NCBI RefSeq assembly: GCF_013003985.1
Contig: NZ_CP053073.1
Location: 992,001-1,056,000 of the forward strand
Source: Usitatibacter palustris
GTDB lineage: Bacteria; Pseudomonadota; Gammaproteobacteria; Burkholderiales; Usitatibacteraceae
DNA length: 64,000 nucleotides
Reading direction: 5' to 3'
Shown here piece by piece: positions 42,499 through 50,585 of the stretch (positions within the stretch are counted from its first letter, which is position 1; each line of letters opens with the position of its first letter). The notes beneath the pieces were generated by a model that was not told the DNA's origin, did not search any database, and was given only the letters and a program-made list of their open reading frames with translations. Both the position numbers and the translations under genes were made by a program.

Positions 42499-42890
42499 CG
42501 CGGCGCTCCGGTGATCCGCAAGGCCCGGCGAAGCAGCGCGCGCGTGCGCGGCGCCTCGAGGGCCTCGAGGGCGTTCTTCACGAGCAGCCCGCTCTCGGTG
42601 TCGCCTTCGACCACGAGCCGCCGCTGGAAGAAAAGCGTGTCGGCATCTTCCTCGCGCGCGGCGATGGCGGCGAAGTCGCGCGCGCTGGCGCGAAAGCGCA
42701 GGTACGGTTCGCCGCTGGGGCGCATCGGCACGAAATGCCGCGCGCGAACGAGGAAGCTCACGCGCATTGCGGGGCGCGTCACGTCGATGCAAACTTCGCG
42801 GCCCGAGAGTCGATCGAAGACCTCCGCGGGAAGCTTGCGGCGCAGGAACGCATTGAGCGCCGTGGCGAGCGCCAGCGAGGCGATCCTCAT
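42495..42890 (-). CDS. ubiT: Anaerobic ubiquinone biosynthesis accessory factor UbiT (SCP2 domain)
   Basis: A 131-residue SCP2-fold protein, the homolog of E. coli UbiT (YhbT). It is a lipid-binding partner of UbiU and UbiV. The conserved RARHFVPMRPSGEPYLRF and TLFFQRRLVVEGDTE strands match. It lies directly after ubiV with an ATGA overlap, and the order ubiU-ubiV-ubiT matches known clusters. Confidence 0.88.
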   Translation of the reverse strand: MRIASLALATALNAFLRRKLPAEVFDRLSGREVCIDVTRPAMRVSFLVRARHFVPMRPSGEPYLRFRASARDFAAIAAREEDADTLFFQRRLVVEGDTESGLLVKNALEALEAPRTRALLRRALRITGAPR

Positions 42891-43801
42891 TGCGGCTGCG
42901 CGACGCGCGCCATGCCCGGTTGCCCGTGCCAGTAGCCGTCGCACGTGCGCGCGTTCGCGACGTGTGCCAGGCGCTCGCCGGCCGCGTCCACGCCCAGCGC
43001 GCCGCACGCCAGCTGCGCGAAGACCGAAACCACTTCGCTCATGCCGCTCGCCTGGGGCGAGAGGCGCAGGACATCCACGCCGAGGCGCGCCATGTCGGGC
43101 ATCCATGGCGCGAGGTTCTGCACGCTCGCCGATTGCGTCTGCACGCCGTTCATGACGAGGAAGGGTTCGCCTTCGCGGGTCTCCACGAGCAGGCCCTCCG
43201 GATCCTCGAGGCAGCGGTATTCGCAGCGGTCCTTGTGCAGGTTGTGATAGCGCGCGGTGAAGCAGCGCGCCGATACCGCGAGCGGCAGGCGGCCCCACGC
43301 GAAGACTTCGGTCTCGATCGCGTGTTCGGCCTCAGCGCGCACGGCGGCGATGCCCGAAGCCGAGAGCTCCACCGGGGCGACCCAGCGCATCGCGCCCGAC
43401 TCGGCCAGCAGCGCGAGCGTGCCCGCGTTGTACACGTTGAGGAAAGGGCCGGCCACGAAGGGCGCGCGCCCGGCGAGGAGGGCCACCGCGCCCATGTCGT
43501 TCGCCTCGACGCGAAAGCGGCCGTTCTCCGCAACCGCGCGCATCGTGCGCATGTCCGAATCGGATTCGATCAATTCGAAGGTCGACAGCACGACTTCCTT
43601 GCCCGCGGCGGCGAAGCGCGCGGCGAGCTCGAGCCAGTCGGCGGAACGCAGCTCGTGGCGGCGCGAGCACACGGTCTCGCCGAGGTACACGGTATCGACG
43701 GGCCAGGCGAGGGCCTGCTCGTAGAAGTCGAACACCTGCGCGCGCGGCCAGTAGTAGGTGAGGGGGCCGAGTGCGAGGCGCGGGCGGCGTTGCGGGATCA
43801 T
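42887..43801 (-). CDS. ubiV: Oxygen-independent ubiquinone hydroxylation protein UbiV
   Basis: A 304-residue U32-peptidase-like protein. Cysteines in TVCSRRHE and CFTARYHNLHKDRCEYRC fit the [4Fe-4S] ligand set of UbiV. With UbiU it hydroxylates the ubiquinone ring with prephenate instead of O2. It overlaps ubiT and ubiU by 4 bp on each side. Confidence 0.92.
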   Translation of the reverse strand: MIPQRRPRLALGPLTYYWPRAQVFDFYEQALAWPVDTVYLGETVCSRRHELRSADWLELAARFAAAGKEVVLSTFELIESDSDMRTMRAVAENGRFRVEANDMGAVALLAGRAPFVAGPFLNVYNAGTLALLAESGAMRWVAPVELSASGIAAVRAEAEHAIETEVFAWGRLPLAVSARCFTARYHNLHKDRCEYRCLEDPEGLLVETREGEPFLVMNGVQTQSASVQNLAPWMPDMARLGVDVLRLSPQASGMSEVVSVFAQLACGALGVDAAGERLAHVANARTCDGYWHGQPGMARVAQPQ

Positions 43802-44793
43802 TTCCAGGGGCGGTGATAGGCGCCGAGCGTGCACTGCCGGCCCTCGGAGACGCTCGCGAGGGCTTCGTGCCACGCGGGATGCACGCGATAGCGCTGCGGA
43901 TGGGTGGCGCATTCGTCGATTGCGGAACGCCACACGCGCGTCACCGTCTCCACGTAGCGCGACGTGCGCTGGCGCCCCTCGATTTTCACGGCGGTCACAC
44001 CCATCGCCTGGAGCTTCGGGAGAAGCTCGAGCGTGTTGAGGCTCGTGGGTTCCTCGAAGGGATAGTAGGTCTCGCCCTTCACGGTGAAGCGCCCGCGGCA
44101 CAGCGTCGGGTAGCCGGGGCTTTCGCCCGCGTCGAAGCGGTCGATCAGTACGCCGCCCAGGCGCGATTCGAGTACCGTGCCGCGTTCCTGCCAGGCGATC
44201 GCCTTGGCGGGCGAGCAACCGCCGTGGGTATTGGGGGATTCACCGGTGGCGTACGAGGAAAGCGCGCAGCGCCCCTCCACCATGATCGAGAGGCTGCCGA
44301 AGCCGAAGACCTCGATCTCGACCTTGGTGCGGCCGATCACCTTCTCGACCTGCGCGAGCGAGAGCACGCGCGGCAGCACCGCGCGCGCCACACCGAAACG
44401 CTCGTGATAGAAGTTGATCGCCTCGGCGTTCGTGGCCGAGCCCTGCACCGACAAATGGATCCGGAGCTTCGGGTGCTCGCGCGAGGCGTAGCGCATGAGC
44501 CCCGCGTCGGCGACGATGATCGCGTCGGCGCCGAGGGCGGCGGCGCGGTCGACGGCCGCGTGCCAGCGCCGCCAGGTTCCGGGTTGCGGGTAGGTGTTGA
44601 GCGCGACGAGCACGTTGGCCCCGCGCGCGTGCGCGTGATCGATGCCCTTGCGCAGCGACGCCTCGTCGAAATTCAGGCCGGCGAAGTTGCGCGCGTTGGT
44701 TTCATCGCGGAAACCGAGATAGACGTCATCGGCGCCGTTGTCCACGGCGGCCATGAGGGAGGGCGGTGTTCCCGCGGGGCAGACCAGGCGCAT
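43798..44793 (-). CDS. ubiU: Oxygen-independent ubiquinone hydroxylation protein UbiU
   Basis: A 331-residue U32-peptidase-like protein starting MRLVCPAGTPPSLMAAVDNG, with GRCALSSYATGESPNTHGGC and PTLCRGRF carrying the cluster cysteines. It forms the UbiU-UbiV complex used in anaerobic ubiquinone synthesis, which denitrifying growth needs. It is the first gene of the operon. A box at 44829 lies 35 nt upstream. Confidence 0.93.
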   Translation of the reverse strand: MRLVCPAGTPPSLMAAVDNGADDVYLGFRDETNARNFAGLNFDEASLRKGIDHAHARGANVLVALNTYPQPGTWRRWHAAVDRAAALGADAIIVADAGLMRYASREHPKLRIHLSVQGSATNAEAINFYHERFGVARAVLPRVLSLAQVEKVIGRTKVEIEVFGFGSLSIMVEGRCALSSYATGESPNTHGGCSPAKAIAWQERGTVLESRLGGVLIDRFDAGESPGYPTLCRGRFTVKGETYYPFEEPTSLNTLELLPKLQAMGVTAVKIEGRQRTSRYVETVTRVWRSAIDECATHPQRYRVHPAWHEALASVSEGRQCTLGAYHRPWK

Positions 44794-44828
44794 TCCGATG
44801 AGCGTAGCCCGCCGCCTGCGCCCGGGCT

Positions 44829-44842
44829 TTGAACTAGATCAG
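44829..44842 (-). promoter_or_regulatory. FNR/DNR-type box upstream of ubiU
   Basis: Plus strand TTGAACTAGATCAG, minus strand CTGATCTAGTTCAA. Two mismatches from the consensus. It lies 35 nt before the ubiU ATG, with TACGCT (44801-44806 on the minus strand) in the -10 position, the same architecture as at ccoN and nnrS. Confidence 0.7.
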
Positions 44843-44862
44843 GAAAAAGCGAATCGCGGCGC

Positions 44863-45234
44863 CTAGGCCGACGACAACCTCAGCAGGAAGAACGTCACGC
44901 TGCCGCCGATCGCCGCGAGGGCCGCGACGGCGCCGAGGCTGCCCGCGACGTGCATCGACACACCCAGGGACGCCCACATCGTTGCGAGGGCCGCCGCCTT
45001 GGCACGGCGGGAAATGCCGCGGCCTTCGCGGAATGCGCGGATGCCCGCGCCGAACACGCGATGCGCGAGCAGCCAGTCGTAGGCGCGCTGCGATCCGCGC
45101 AAGTAGCAGGCGGCGGCGAGAAGGAAGAACGGTGTCGCGGGCAGCAGCGGCAGGATCACGCCCGCGATTCCGATGGCGACGAACACCGTGCCCGCGGCGC
45201 AGTAGGCCGCGCGGGCAAGCGGCGCACGCTTCAT
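44863..45234 (-). CDS. DUF454 (YbaN-like) inner-membrane protein
   Basis: A 123-residue protein with three to four membrane helices. The GIAGVILPLLPATPFFLLAA motif is the DUF454 signature. YbaN-type proteins have no settled function. It overlaps nsrR by 3 bp, so it is likely the last gene of the norZ-nsrR unit. Its 3' end lies 20 bp from the ubiU box. Confidence 0.88.
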   Translation of the reverse strand: MKRAPLARAAYCAAGTVFVAIGIAGVILPLLPATPFFLLAAACYLRGSQRAYDWLLAHRVFGAGIRAFREGRGISRRAKAAALATMWASLGVSMHVAGSLGAVAALAAIGGSVTFFLLRLSSA

Positions 45235-45707
45235 CCGCCGCAACCTCCGCAGCACGATCCCTTCGCCGCGGCGCCTGCCGGATGCAGGATCGCGACGAGG
45301 GGCTCGCGGTCGCGGACCATGTCCGCGAGGGTGTGCCTGGCGAGCACGGCATGGAACGCACGCGCGGCTTCGCCCAGGACGGCCGGCAGGCGGCAGCTGC
45401 GCGCAATCACGCAGCCGTGGCCCGCCGGATCGAAGCACTCGGCGAGAACGTCCGTGCCTTCCATCAGCTGCACGACCGTCCCGATGTCGATCTCCTCCGC
45501 GGGTTTGCCGAGGCGAACGCCACCGCCGGAGCCGCGCGCGGTGTTGACGAGCCCGACATGGCCCAGCCCGTTCACGACCTTCACGAGCGTGTTCCTCGAG
45601 ATGCCGTAAGCCTCCGCGATCTCGGTCACGGTCGCGTGCCCCGTGGGTGCGGTGGCGAGGTGGATCAGCACCCGCAGCGCGTAGTCGGTGGAAGTGAGCA
45701 GGCGCAT
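45231..45707 (-). CDS. nsrR: NsrR-type nitric-oxide-sensing Rrf2 repressor
   Basis: A 158-residue Rrf2 protein with an HTH (STDYALRVLIHLATA, YGISRNTLVKVVNGLG) and three cysteines Cys91, Cys99 and Cys105 in CFDPAGHGCVIARSC, the NsrR iron-sulfur ligand pattern (spacing 7 and 5; E. coli has 4 and 5). An extra Cys-rich tail GSCCGGCGG ends the protein. NO destroys the cluster and relieves repression. It lies 4 bp downstream of norZ. The site at 48045 may be its operator. Confidence 0.88.
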   Translation of the reverse strand: MRLLTSTDYALRVLIHLATAPTGHATVTEIAEAYGISRNTLVKVVNGLGHVGLVNTARGSGGGVRLGKPAEEIDIGTVVQLMEGTDVLAECFDPAGHGCVIARSCRLPAVLGEAARAFHAVLARHTLADMVRDREPLVAILHPAGAAAKGSCCGGCGG

Positions 45708-45711
45708 GGCT

Positions 45712-48009
45712 TCAGTCCGCGCCGCGCGGCTGCGCTTGGCCGCCGTGCGATTGCGTTTCACCCACGGCCGCGGGTACCTTCGCCCCCGGGCGGCCGAGAA
45801 GCCGCAGCGCATAGAGCGCGAGCAGCAGCGCGCCGATCGCGAAGAGGATGTCGCCCGGAACGCGCAGCCACACCAGCGTCTCCATGACGCCCGAGTGGAT
45901 GATCGCCGGCGAGCGCGCATACCACAGGCCCGTGTCGATGCTGTGCCAGGCCTGGTAGATGCCGGCGGGCAGCAGCGACAGGAACACCATCATCGCGAGG
46001 CCGATGTTGAGGCCCCAGAACGCCGGCGCGAGCAGCCAGTCGGCGTGGCGCGCGCGCTCGAAGAGGCCGCGCAGGCAGAAGAGCATGAGGCCGATCCCGA
46101 GCATGCCGTACACGCCGAAGAGGGCCGCATGTCCGTGGGCGGGCGTCATGTTCAGGCCCTGCACGTAGTAGAGCGCGGCGGGCGGGTTGATCGCGAAGCC
46201 GAGCAGCCCCGCGCCCACGCAGTTCCAGAACGCGACGGCGACGAAGCACAGGATCGGCCACTTGTACGCGGCGATCCACGGCGCGGCCTTGCTGCGCCGG
46301 TAGTTCGCGAACGCCTCGATGCCGAGCATCGTGAGGGGCACGACCTCGAGGGCCGAGAACACCGCGCCCACCGCGATCACGGAGGTCGGCGTGCCCGTCC
46401 AGTAGAGGTGGTGGAGCGTGCCCAGGATGCCGCCGAACAGGAAGACGATGGTCTCCATCACGATGGCGCGGTTGGCCGACGACGCGGCGACGAGCCCCAG
46501 GCGCGTGAAGAGCAGCGCGATCACCGCGGTGGCGAAGACTTCGAAGAAGCCCTCCACCCACAGGTGCACGAGCCACCAGCGCCAGTACTCCACCATCGAG
46601 TAGTGCGTGTGCTGGCCCCAGGTGAGCGAGGTGGCGTAGAAGCCACCGATGCACGTGGCCGAGAGGAACACCATCGCGATGAGGCCGCGCGTCTCGCCGG
46701 GCTTCTTCAGCGCGGGCCACAGCGCGCGCCCGAGCAGCAGGAGCCAGAGCATGAGGCCCACGAAGAGGAGGATCTGCCACACGCGGCCCATGCTCGTGAA
46801 CTCAAGTCCCTGCGCGCCCAGCCAGAACGTGAAGTCGAAGCCCTGGCGCTGCAAGGTGCCCAGCCAGCCGAACGCGGTGGAGCCGACGACGATCGCGACC
46901 AGCGCGTAGAAGAGCACGTCCACGCCGAGCTTCTGCATCTTCGGTTCGTGCCCGGAGAGCAGCGGCGCGATGTAGAGGCCGGTCGCGAGCCACGCGGTGG
47001 CGATCCAGAAGATGCCCATCTGCGTGTGGATCGTGCGGCTCGTGGTGTAGGGAAGGAAGTCGGCGAGGGGGAAGCCGAAGAAGGCGTTGCCTTCGACGGC
47101 GTAGTGGGCCGTGACCACGCCCATGGCGATCTGCAGCAGCATCAGGCCGATCACCACGAAGAAGTACTTGCGCGTCGCCTTCATCGAAGGCGTGGGGACG
47201 GCGTTGATCAGCGGGTCGCGCTCCGGAATCTTCGGGTCGGGCTCCTCGCGCCGCGAGCCGTGGTACCAGACCATGCCGGCGAGCGCGGCGAGCAGCAGGA
47301 TGATGCTCGCCACGGACCACATGGCCGCGCTCGAGGGCAGCGTGTTGCCGATCGCCGGTTCGTGCGGCCAGTTGCTCGTGTACGACAGGCCCTTTTCCCC
47401 GGGGCGGTCGGTGCTCGCTGACCACGAGGACCAGAAGAAGAAGCCCGCGAGCGCCTTGCGGTGCTCGGCCGAAGGCAGGCTATTCGCGGTCATCGCGTAG
47501 CGCTCGCGCAGCCACGCCATCTCGGGCGCGTCGCCGAAGAGCGCGGTGTAGTGCGCCTGGACCGTGGCGATCGCCTCGGCGCGCTCGGGCGAGACGCTGA
47601 CCGTATTGGTCGCGGCGTCATACGTGTTCTCGCGCAGCTCGCGCTTCACGAGCGCATCGACCGAGCCTTGCTGCGAGGTCGTGAGCTGCGCATACGGCCG
47701 CTGGAACATCGTCTGCGCGCGGACGTCGCGGTAGGCGACGATCTCGCGGTGCAGCCAGTCGGCCGACCAATCGGGCGCGACGTAGCTGCCATGCCCCCAC
47801 ACGGTGCCCAACTGCTGGCCCCCGGCGGCGAGCCAGGCGCGCTGGCCTTTCTGGACTTCGGTGGCGGTGTAGAGCGTCCTGCCGCCTTCGACCTTCACGT
47901 TGACCACGGGCGGCGCGGCGAGGTAGATCTCGCGGCCCAGGTACAGCAGCACGGCGAAAGACAGCACAAAGGTGGCTCCGAGCCACATCCACAGCTTGCG
48001 GTTGTTCAC
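45712..48009 (-). CDS. norZ: Quinol-dependent nitric oxide reductase (qNOR)
   Basis: A 765-residue single-subunit NOR. The N-terminal periplasmic extension (GHGSYVAPDWSADWLHRE) is fused to a NorB-like catalytic domain of about 13 helices. Conserved motifs are HTQMGIFWI, LWVEGFFEVFATA, LHHLYWTG and PAHGHAALFGVYG, supplying the heme b, heme b3 and FeB ligands including the Glu and His set. It reduces NO to N2O with quinol. It begins with GTG at 48009 after GAGGAACGGATC. A box and a possible NsrR site lie upstream; nsrR and a DUF454 gene follow. Confidence 0.95.
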   Translation of the reverse strand: MNNRKLWMWLGATFVLSFAVLLYLGREIYLAAPPVVNVKVEGGRTLYTATEVQKGQRAWLAAGGQQLGTVWGHGSYVAPDWSADWLHREIVAYRDVRAQTMFQRPYAQLTTSQQGSVDALVKRELRENTYDAATNTVSVSPERAEAIATVQAHYTALFGDAPEMAWLRERYAMTANSLPSAEHRKALAGFFFWSSWSASTDRPGEKGLSYTSNWPHEPAIGNTLPSSAAMWSVASIILLLAALAGMVWYHGSRREEPDPKIPERDPLINAVPTPSMKATRKYFFVVIGLMLLQIAMGVVTAHYAVEGNAFFGFPLADFLPYTTSRTIHTQMGIFWIATAWLATGLYIAPLLSGHEPKMQKLGVDVLFYALVAIVVGSTAFGWLGTLQRQGFDFTFWLGAQGLEFTSMGRVWQILLFVGLMLWLLLLGRALWPALKKPGETRGLIAMVFLSATCIGGFYATSLTWGQHTHYSMVEYWRWWLVHLWVEGFFEVFATAVIALLFTRLGLVAASSANRAIVMETIVFLFGGILGTLHHLYWTGTPTSVIAVGAVFSALEVVPLTMLGIEAFANYRRSKAAPWIAAYKWPILCFVAVAFWNCVGAGLLGFAINPPAALYYVQGLNMTPAHGHAALFGVYGMLGIGLMLFCLRGLFERARHADWLLAPAFWGLNIGLAMMVFLSLLPAGIYQAWHSIDTGLWYARSPAIIHSGVMETLVWLRVPGDILFAIGALLLALYALRLLGRPGAKVPAAVGETQSHGGQAQPRGAD

Positions 48010-48044
48010 GATCCGTTCCTCACGCGATTACGCGGCTGGCAATA

Positions 48045-48063
48045 GTTGCAAACGATATGCAAC
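48045..48063. promoter_or_regulatory. Candidate NsrR operator upstream of norZ
   Basis: GTTGCAAACGATATGCAAC, six-base perfect arms GTTGCA/TGCAAC around a 7-bp centre. It lies 35 nt upstream of norZ, between the FNR box and the start, where repressor binding would block transcription. The match to a known NsrR consensus is only approximate; assignment rests on position and on nsrR being two genes downstream. Confidence 0.45.
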
Positions 48064-48078
48064 TTTGCCGCCGGGCCT

Positions 48079-48092
48079 TTGACGCGCGTCAA
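48079..48092 (-). promoter_or_regulatory. FNR/DNR-type box upstream of norZ
   Basis: TTGACGCGCGTCAA, a perfect dyad extending to 18 bp (CTTTGACGCGCGTCAAAG). It lies 69 nt before the norZ GTG. The TGA stop of the upstream NnrS-like gene (48089-48091) is inside the box. Confidence 0.8.
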
Positions 48093-49165
48093 AGGGGTGG
48101 CGCGAGGCTCCCGGTTCCCCCGGATGCGCCGCGCCGGGACATCGCGACGGCGAGCGTCGCCACGAACACGACCAGCGCGACGGCATTGAGCGCCGCGCCC
48201 CAGGCGCGGAAGGCCGCGTCGAAGGGCGCCAGAGCGAGCCGAACGAGCAGGGACGCGTGCAGCAGGGCGAGCGGTATGTAGAACGCCGGCGTGTAGGCGA
48301 GCCGGCGCCGCGCGATCACCGGAACGACGAGTGGCGCGTGCGCGAGGATCATCGAGAAGACGAAGCCCAGGCCCAGGGCGTGCAGCGCGGCATCGCGCCA
48401 GCGCGGATCGAAGCCCTGCATCGCCCATGCGAATCCGGCGACGCCGAGCCAGCCGTAGCCAGCGAGGAGTGCGACCGCGGCGTAGCGCGAGAAGCCTTCG
48501 GTGCGGATCGTGCGCCGGGCGAGATCGAAGACGGCGAGCCAGGCGGCCAGGCCCGCGAGCGCCATACCGAACGCGATGCCGCCGCGTGCGGCGTCGGCGA
48601 GCGAGAGCGCCGCGCCGGCGAGGAGCAGCGCGACGCACAGGCCCAGAAGCGGAGCGGCCGCCGCGCGCCGCTTCATGAGGCGCGTCATCTCCAGGCGCTC
48701 GGCCGCGATGGTGAGCACGAGGAAGACGAACCACCACGCAGGTGCTGCGGACGCGGCGCCGAAATGGAACGCGACGTTGCCCACGGCCCACGCGAGGCTC
48801 GCCACCACGAGCAGCGCCGTGTGCGGCTCGAACTGGCGCGCGGCGATCGCCACGCTTGCGGCGGTGAGCCACAAGGGCGCGATGGCCATGAGCACGAGGC
48901 CGAAGGGCGGTGGGGCGAAGGCGAACAGCACGGCCCCGAGCCCCGCGGCGAGCGGCGCGCCGAACGCCCAGCGCGAACCGAGGGCGACCGCGCGCTCGAG
49001 GCTGATCACGGTGCCGAGGAATCCGGGAATCATGAGCACCGCGTGCAGCGCGGCGCCGGTGGGCGCATCGACCGCGATACCGGCGCGCGCGAGACCGCCG
49101 GCGATTCCCGTCACAGCGCAGGCGAGGGCGAACGCGAGGAGGGCCAGCCGCGGCGCGGCGCTCAA
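48089..49165 (-). CDS. NnrS-like polytopic membrane protein
   Basis: A 358-residue protein with about 12 short hydrophobic helices. His-bearing segments such as ALHAVLMIPGFLG and ALHALGLGFVFSMILAHAPL resemble NnrS but are much shorter than the copy at 23226. The start is TTG at 49165, overlapping the stop of the SufT-like gene (TTGA); no ATG fits. It probably shares the NO-protection role of NnrS; this is inference. It lies between nap and norZ genes. Confidence 0.7.
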   Translation of the reverse strand: MSAAPRLALLAFALACAVTGIAGGLARAGIAVDAPTGAALHAVLMIPGFLGTVISLERAVALGSRWAFGAPLAAGLGAVLFAFAPPPFGLVLMAIAPLWLTAASVAIAARQFEPHTALLVVASLAWAVGNVAFHFGAASAAPAWWFVFLVLTIAAERLEMTRLMKRRAAAAPLLGLCVALLLAGAALSLADAARGGIAFGMALAGLAAWLAVFDLARRTIRTEGFSRYAAVALLAGYGWLGVAGFAWAMQGFDPRWRDAALHALGLGFVFSMILAHAPLVVPVIARRRLAYTPAFYIPLALLHASLLVRLALAPFDAAFRAWGAALNAVALVVFVATLAVAMSRRGASGGTGSLAPPL

Positions 49166-49446
49166 TCCCAACCCATCGCGCTGCGCGCGCGTTCGCTCAT
49201 CCGTTCCGGATCCCAGGGCGGGTCCCACACGACTTCGACGACGATGTCGCGTTCCGGGCCCACGACGGTGCCGAGGGCCTCGCGCGTTTCCTCCACGATC
49301 AGCTCGGTGACCGGGCAGGCGGGCGTGGTCATCGTGATGCGCGCGAGCGCGGAGCGTTCGTCGATGCGGACTTCGTAGACGAGTCCGAGGTCGACGATGC
49401 CGATGGCCATCTCCGGATCGACGACGCGAGCGAGCGCTTTCGCCAC
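49162..49446 (-). CDS. MIP18/SufT-like (DUF59) metal-sulfur cluster assembly protein
   Basis: A 94-residue protein from the GTG at 49446: VVDPEMAIGIVDLGLVYEVR and TTPACPVTELI, the DUF59 core with its conserved cysteine. Such proteins assist Fe-S insertion, fitting a cluster of Fe-S and Mo enzymes. The frame is open another 21 codons upstream to a CTG (49509) directly after the napC stop, and that segment (SLRFEFHGDASLALA) looks like part of the domain. The true start may be that CTG. Confidence 0.82.
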   Translation of the reverse strand: MAKALARVVDPEMAIGIVDLGLVYEVRIDERSALARITMTTPACPVTELIVEETREALGTVVGPERDIVVEVVWDPPWDPERMSERARSAMGWD

Positions 49447-49509
49447 GGCAAGCGCCAGGGAAGCGTCCCCGTGGAACTCGAAACGCAGGCTCTCGGCCGG
49501 GGAGTCCAG

Positions 49510-50115
49510 TCAGTGACCCGTGGCCGCGGCCTTGCCCATGTCGGGCAGCCGGTGGGCGATGCCCTTGTGGCAGTCGATGCAGGTCTTCTCGCCGTTCGCG
49601 AGCGCGGTCGAGTGCATTCCCTGCGCACGCACGCTCTGGCGGGTGAAGTCCATCGATTCGAAGCGATGGCAGTTGCGGCATTCGAGCGAGTTGTTGGCCT
49701 TCAGGCGCGCCCACTCGTGCTGGGCGAGCTCCAGGCGCTTCTCGACGAACTTGTCGCGCGTGTTGATGGTGCCGAAGATCTTGCCCCAGACTTCCTTGGA
49801 GGCCTGCATCTTGCGGCCGATCTTGTCCGTCCAGTTGTGCGGCACGTGGCAATCGGGGCAGGTCGCGCGCACGCCCGAGCGGTTCGAATAGTGGATCGTG
49901 GGTTTCAACTCCACGAACACGTTGTCGCGCATCTCGTGGCAGCTCGTGCAGAAGGGCTCGGTGTTGGTGAGCTCGAGCACGGTGTTGAACGCGCCCCAGA
50001 AGATGATGCCGGCGATGAACCCGCCCACCGTGAGGAAGCCCAGGCTGTAGTACTTGCTCGGGGTGGAGACGGTGCGCCACCAGACCTGCACGCGCGCGAC
50101 CAGGGCGCGGATCAT
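49510..50115 (-). CDS. napC: NapC/NirT-type tetraheme cytochrome c
   Basis: A 201-residue protein with one N-terminal membrane helix and four heme motifs (CTSCH, CPDCH, CRNCH, CIDCH). It passes electrons from quinol to NapB/NapA. It overlaps napB by 4 bp. No napF, napG or napH is present, so quinol oxidation probably relies on this protein alone. Confidence 0.93.
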   Translation of the reverse strand: MIRALVARVQVWWRTVSTPSKYYSLGFLTVGGFIAGIIFWGAFNTVLELTNTEPFCTSCHEMRDNVFVELKPTIHYSNRSGVRATCPDCHVPHNWTDKIGRKMQASKEVWGKIFGTINTRDKFVEKRLELAQHEWARLKANNSLECRNCHRFESMDFTRQSVRAQGMHSTALANGEKTCIDCHKGIAHRLPDMGKAAATGH

Positions 50116-50585
50116 TTCTTCGCGCCCTTCTTTTCATCGGCGGTCGCGGAGTAGAAGTCCTGGAAGGTGTTCTTCACCGGCACCTTCGCGTCGGTCTGCA
50201 TGACATGGCACTGCGTGCAGAAGTAGCGCCGCGGGGAGATCTCGTTGCGCATGTTGCCGTCGCGGTCCATGAAGTGCGTGACGCTCACCATCGGCGCCTG
50301 GCTGTCGGCGACCTTGTCGCGCCCGTGGCAGCTCATGCACTTGTTGAACTTCGCGTCGACCTGATAGTTGTCGATCTGGTGCGGGATGAGCGGCGGCTGC
50401 ATCGGATAGTTGCGCGCCTTGCGCTGGTCGTCGTTCACCGGCTTGGGCAGCAGCGCCGGCGTCGACTCCTTGTCGAGTGCGGTGTTGCCGCGCAGGCCGT
50501 GGTTGAGGCCCGGCGAGGAAGGGTTCTGCGCAGCCGCGGCGAAACACAACCCGGCGGCGAGGAGCGCGAGGAGGATGCGCTTCAT
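50112..50585 (-). CDS. napB: Periplasmic nitrate reductase small diheme subunit
   Basis: A 157-residue protein with a signal peptide ending near AAAQ and two heme motifs (CMSCH and CTQCH). It donates electrons to NapA. It overlaps napA by 4 bp and napC by 4 bp, in the standard order. Confidence 0.94.
   Translation of the reverse strand: MKRILLALLAAGLCFAAAAQNPSSPGLNHGLRGNTALDKESTPALLPKPVNDDQRKARNYPMQPPLIPHQIDNYQVDAKFNKCMSCHGRDKVADSQAPMVSVTHFMDRDGNMRNEISPRRYFCTQCHVMQTDAKVPVKNTFQDFYSATADEKKGAKK

Noticed and set aside
45688-47421. A 577-codon plus-strand frame over norZ
   Set aside because: Same reason: antisense shadow of a well-conserved qNOR gene.
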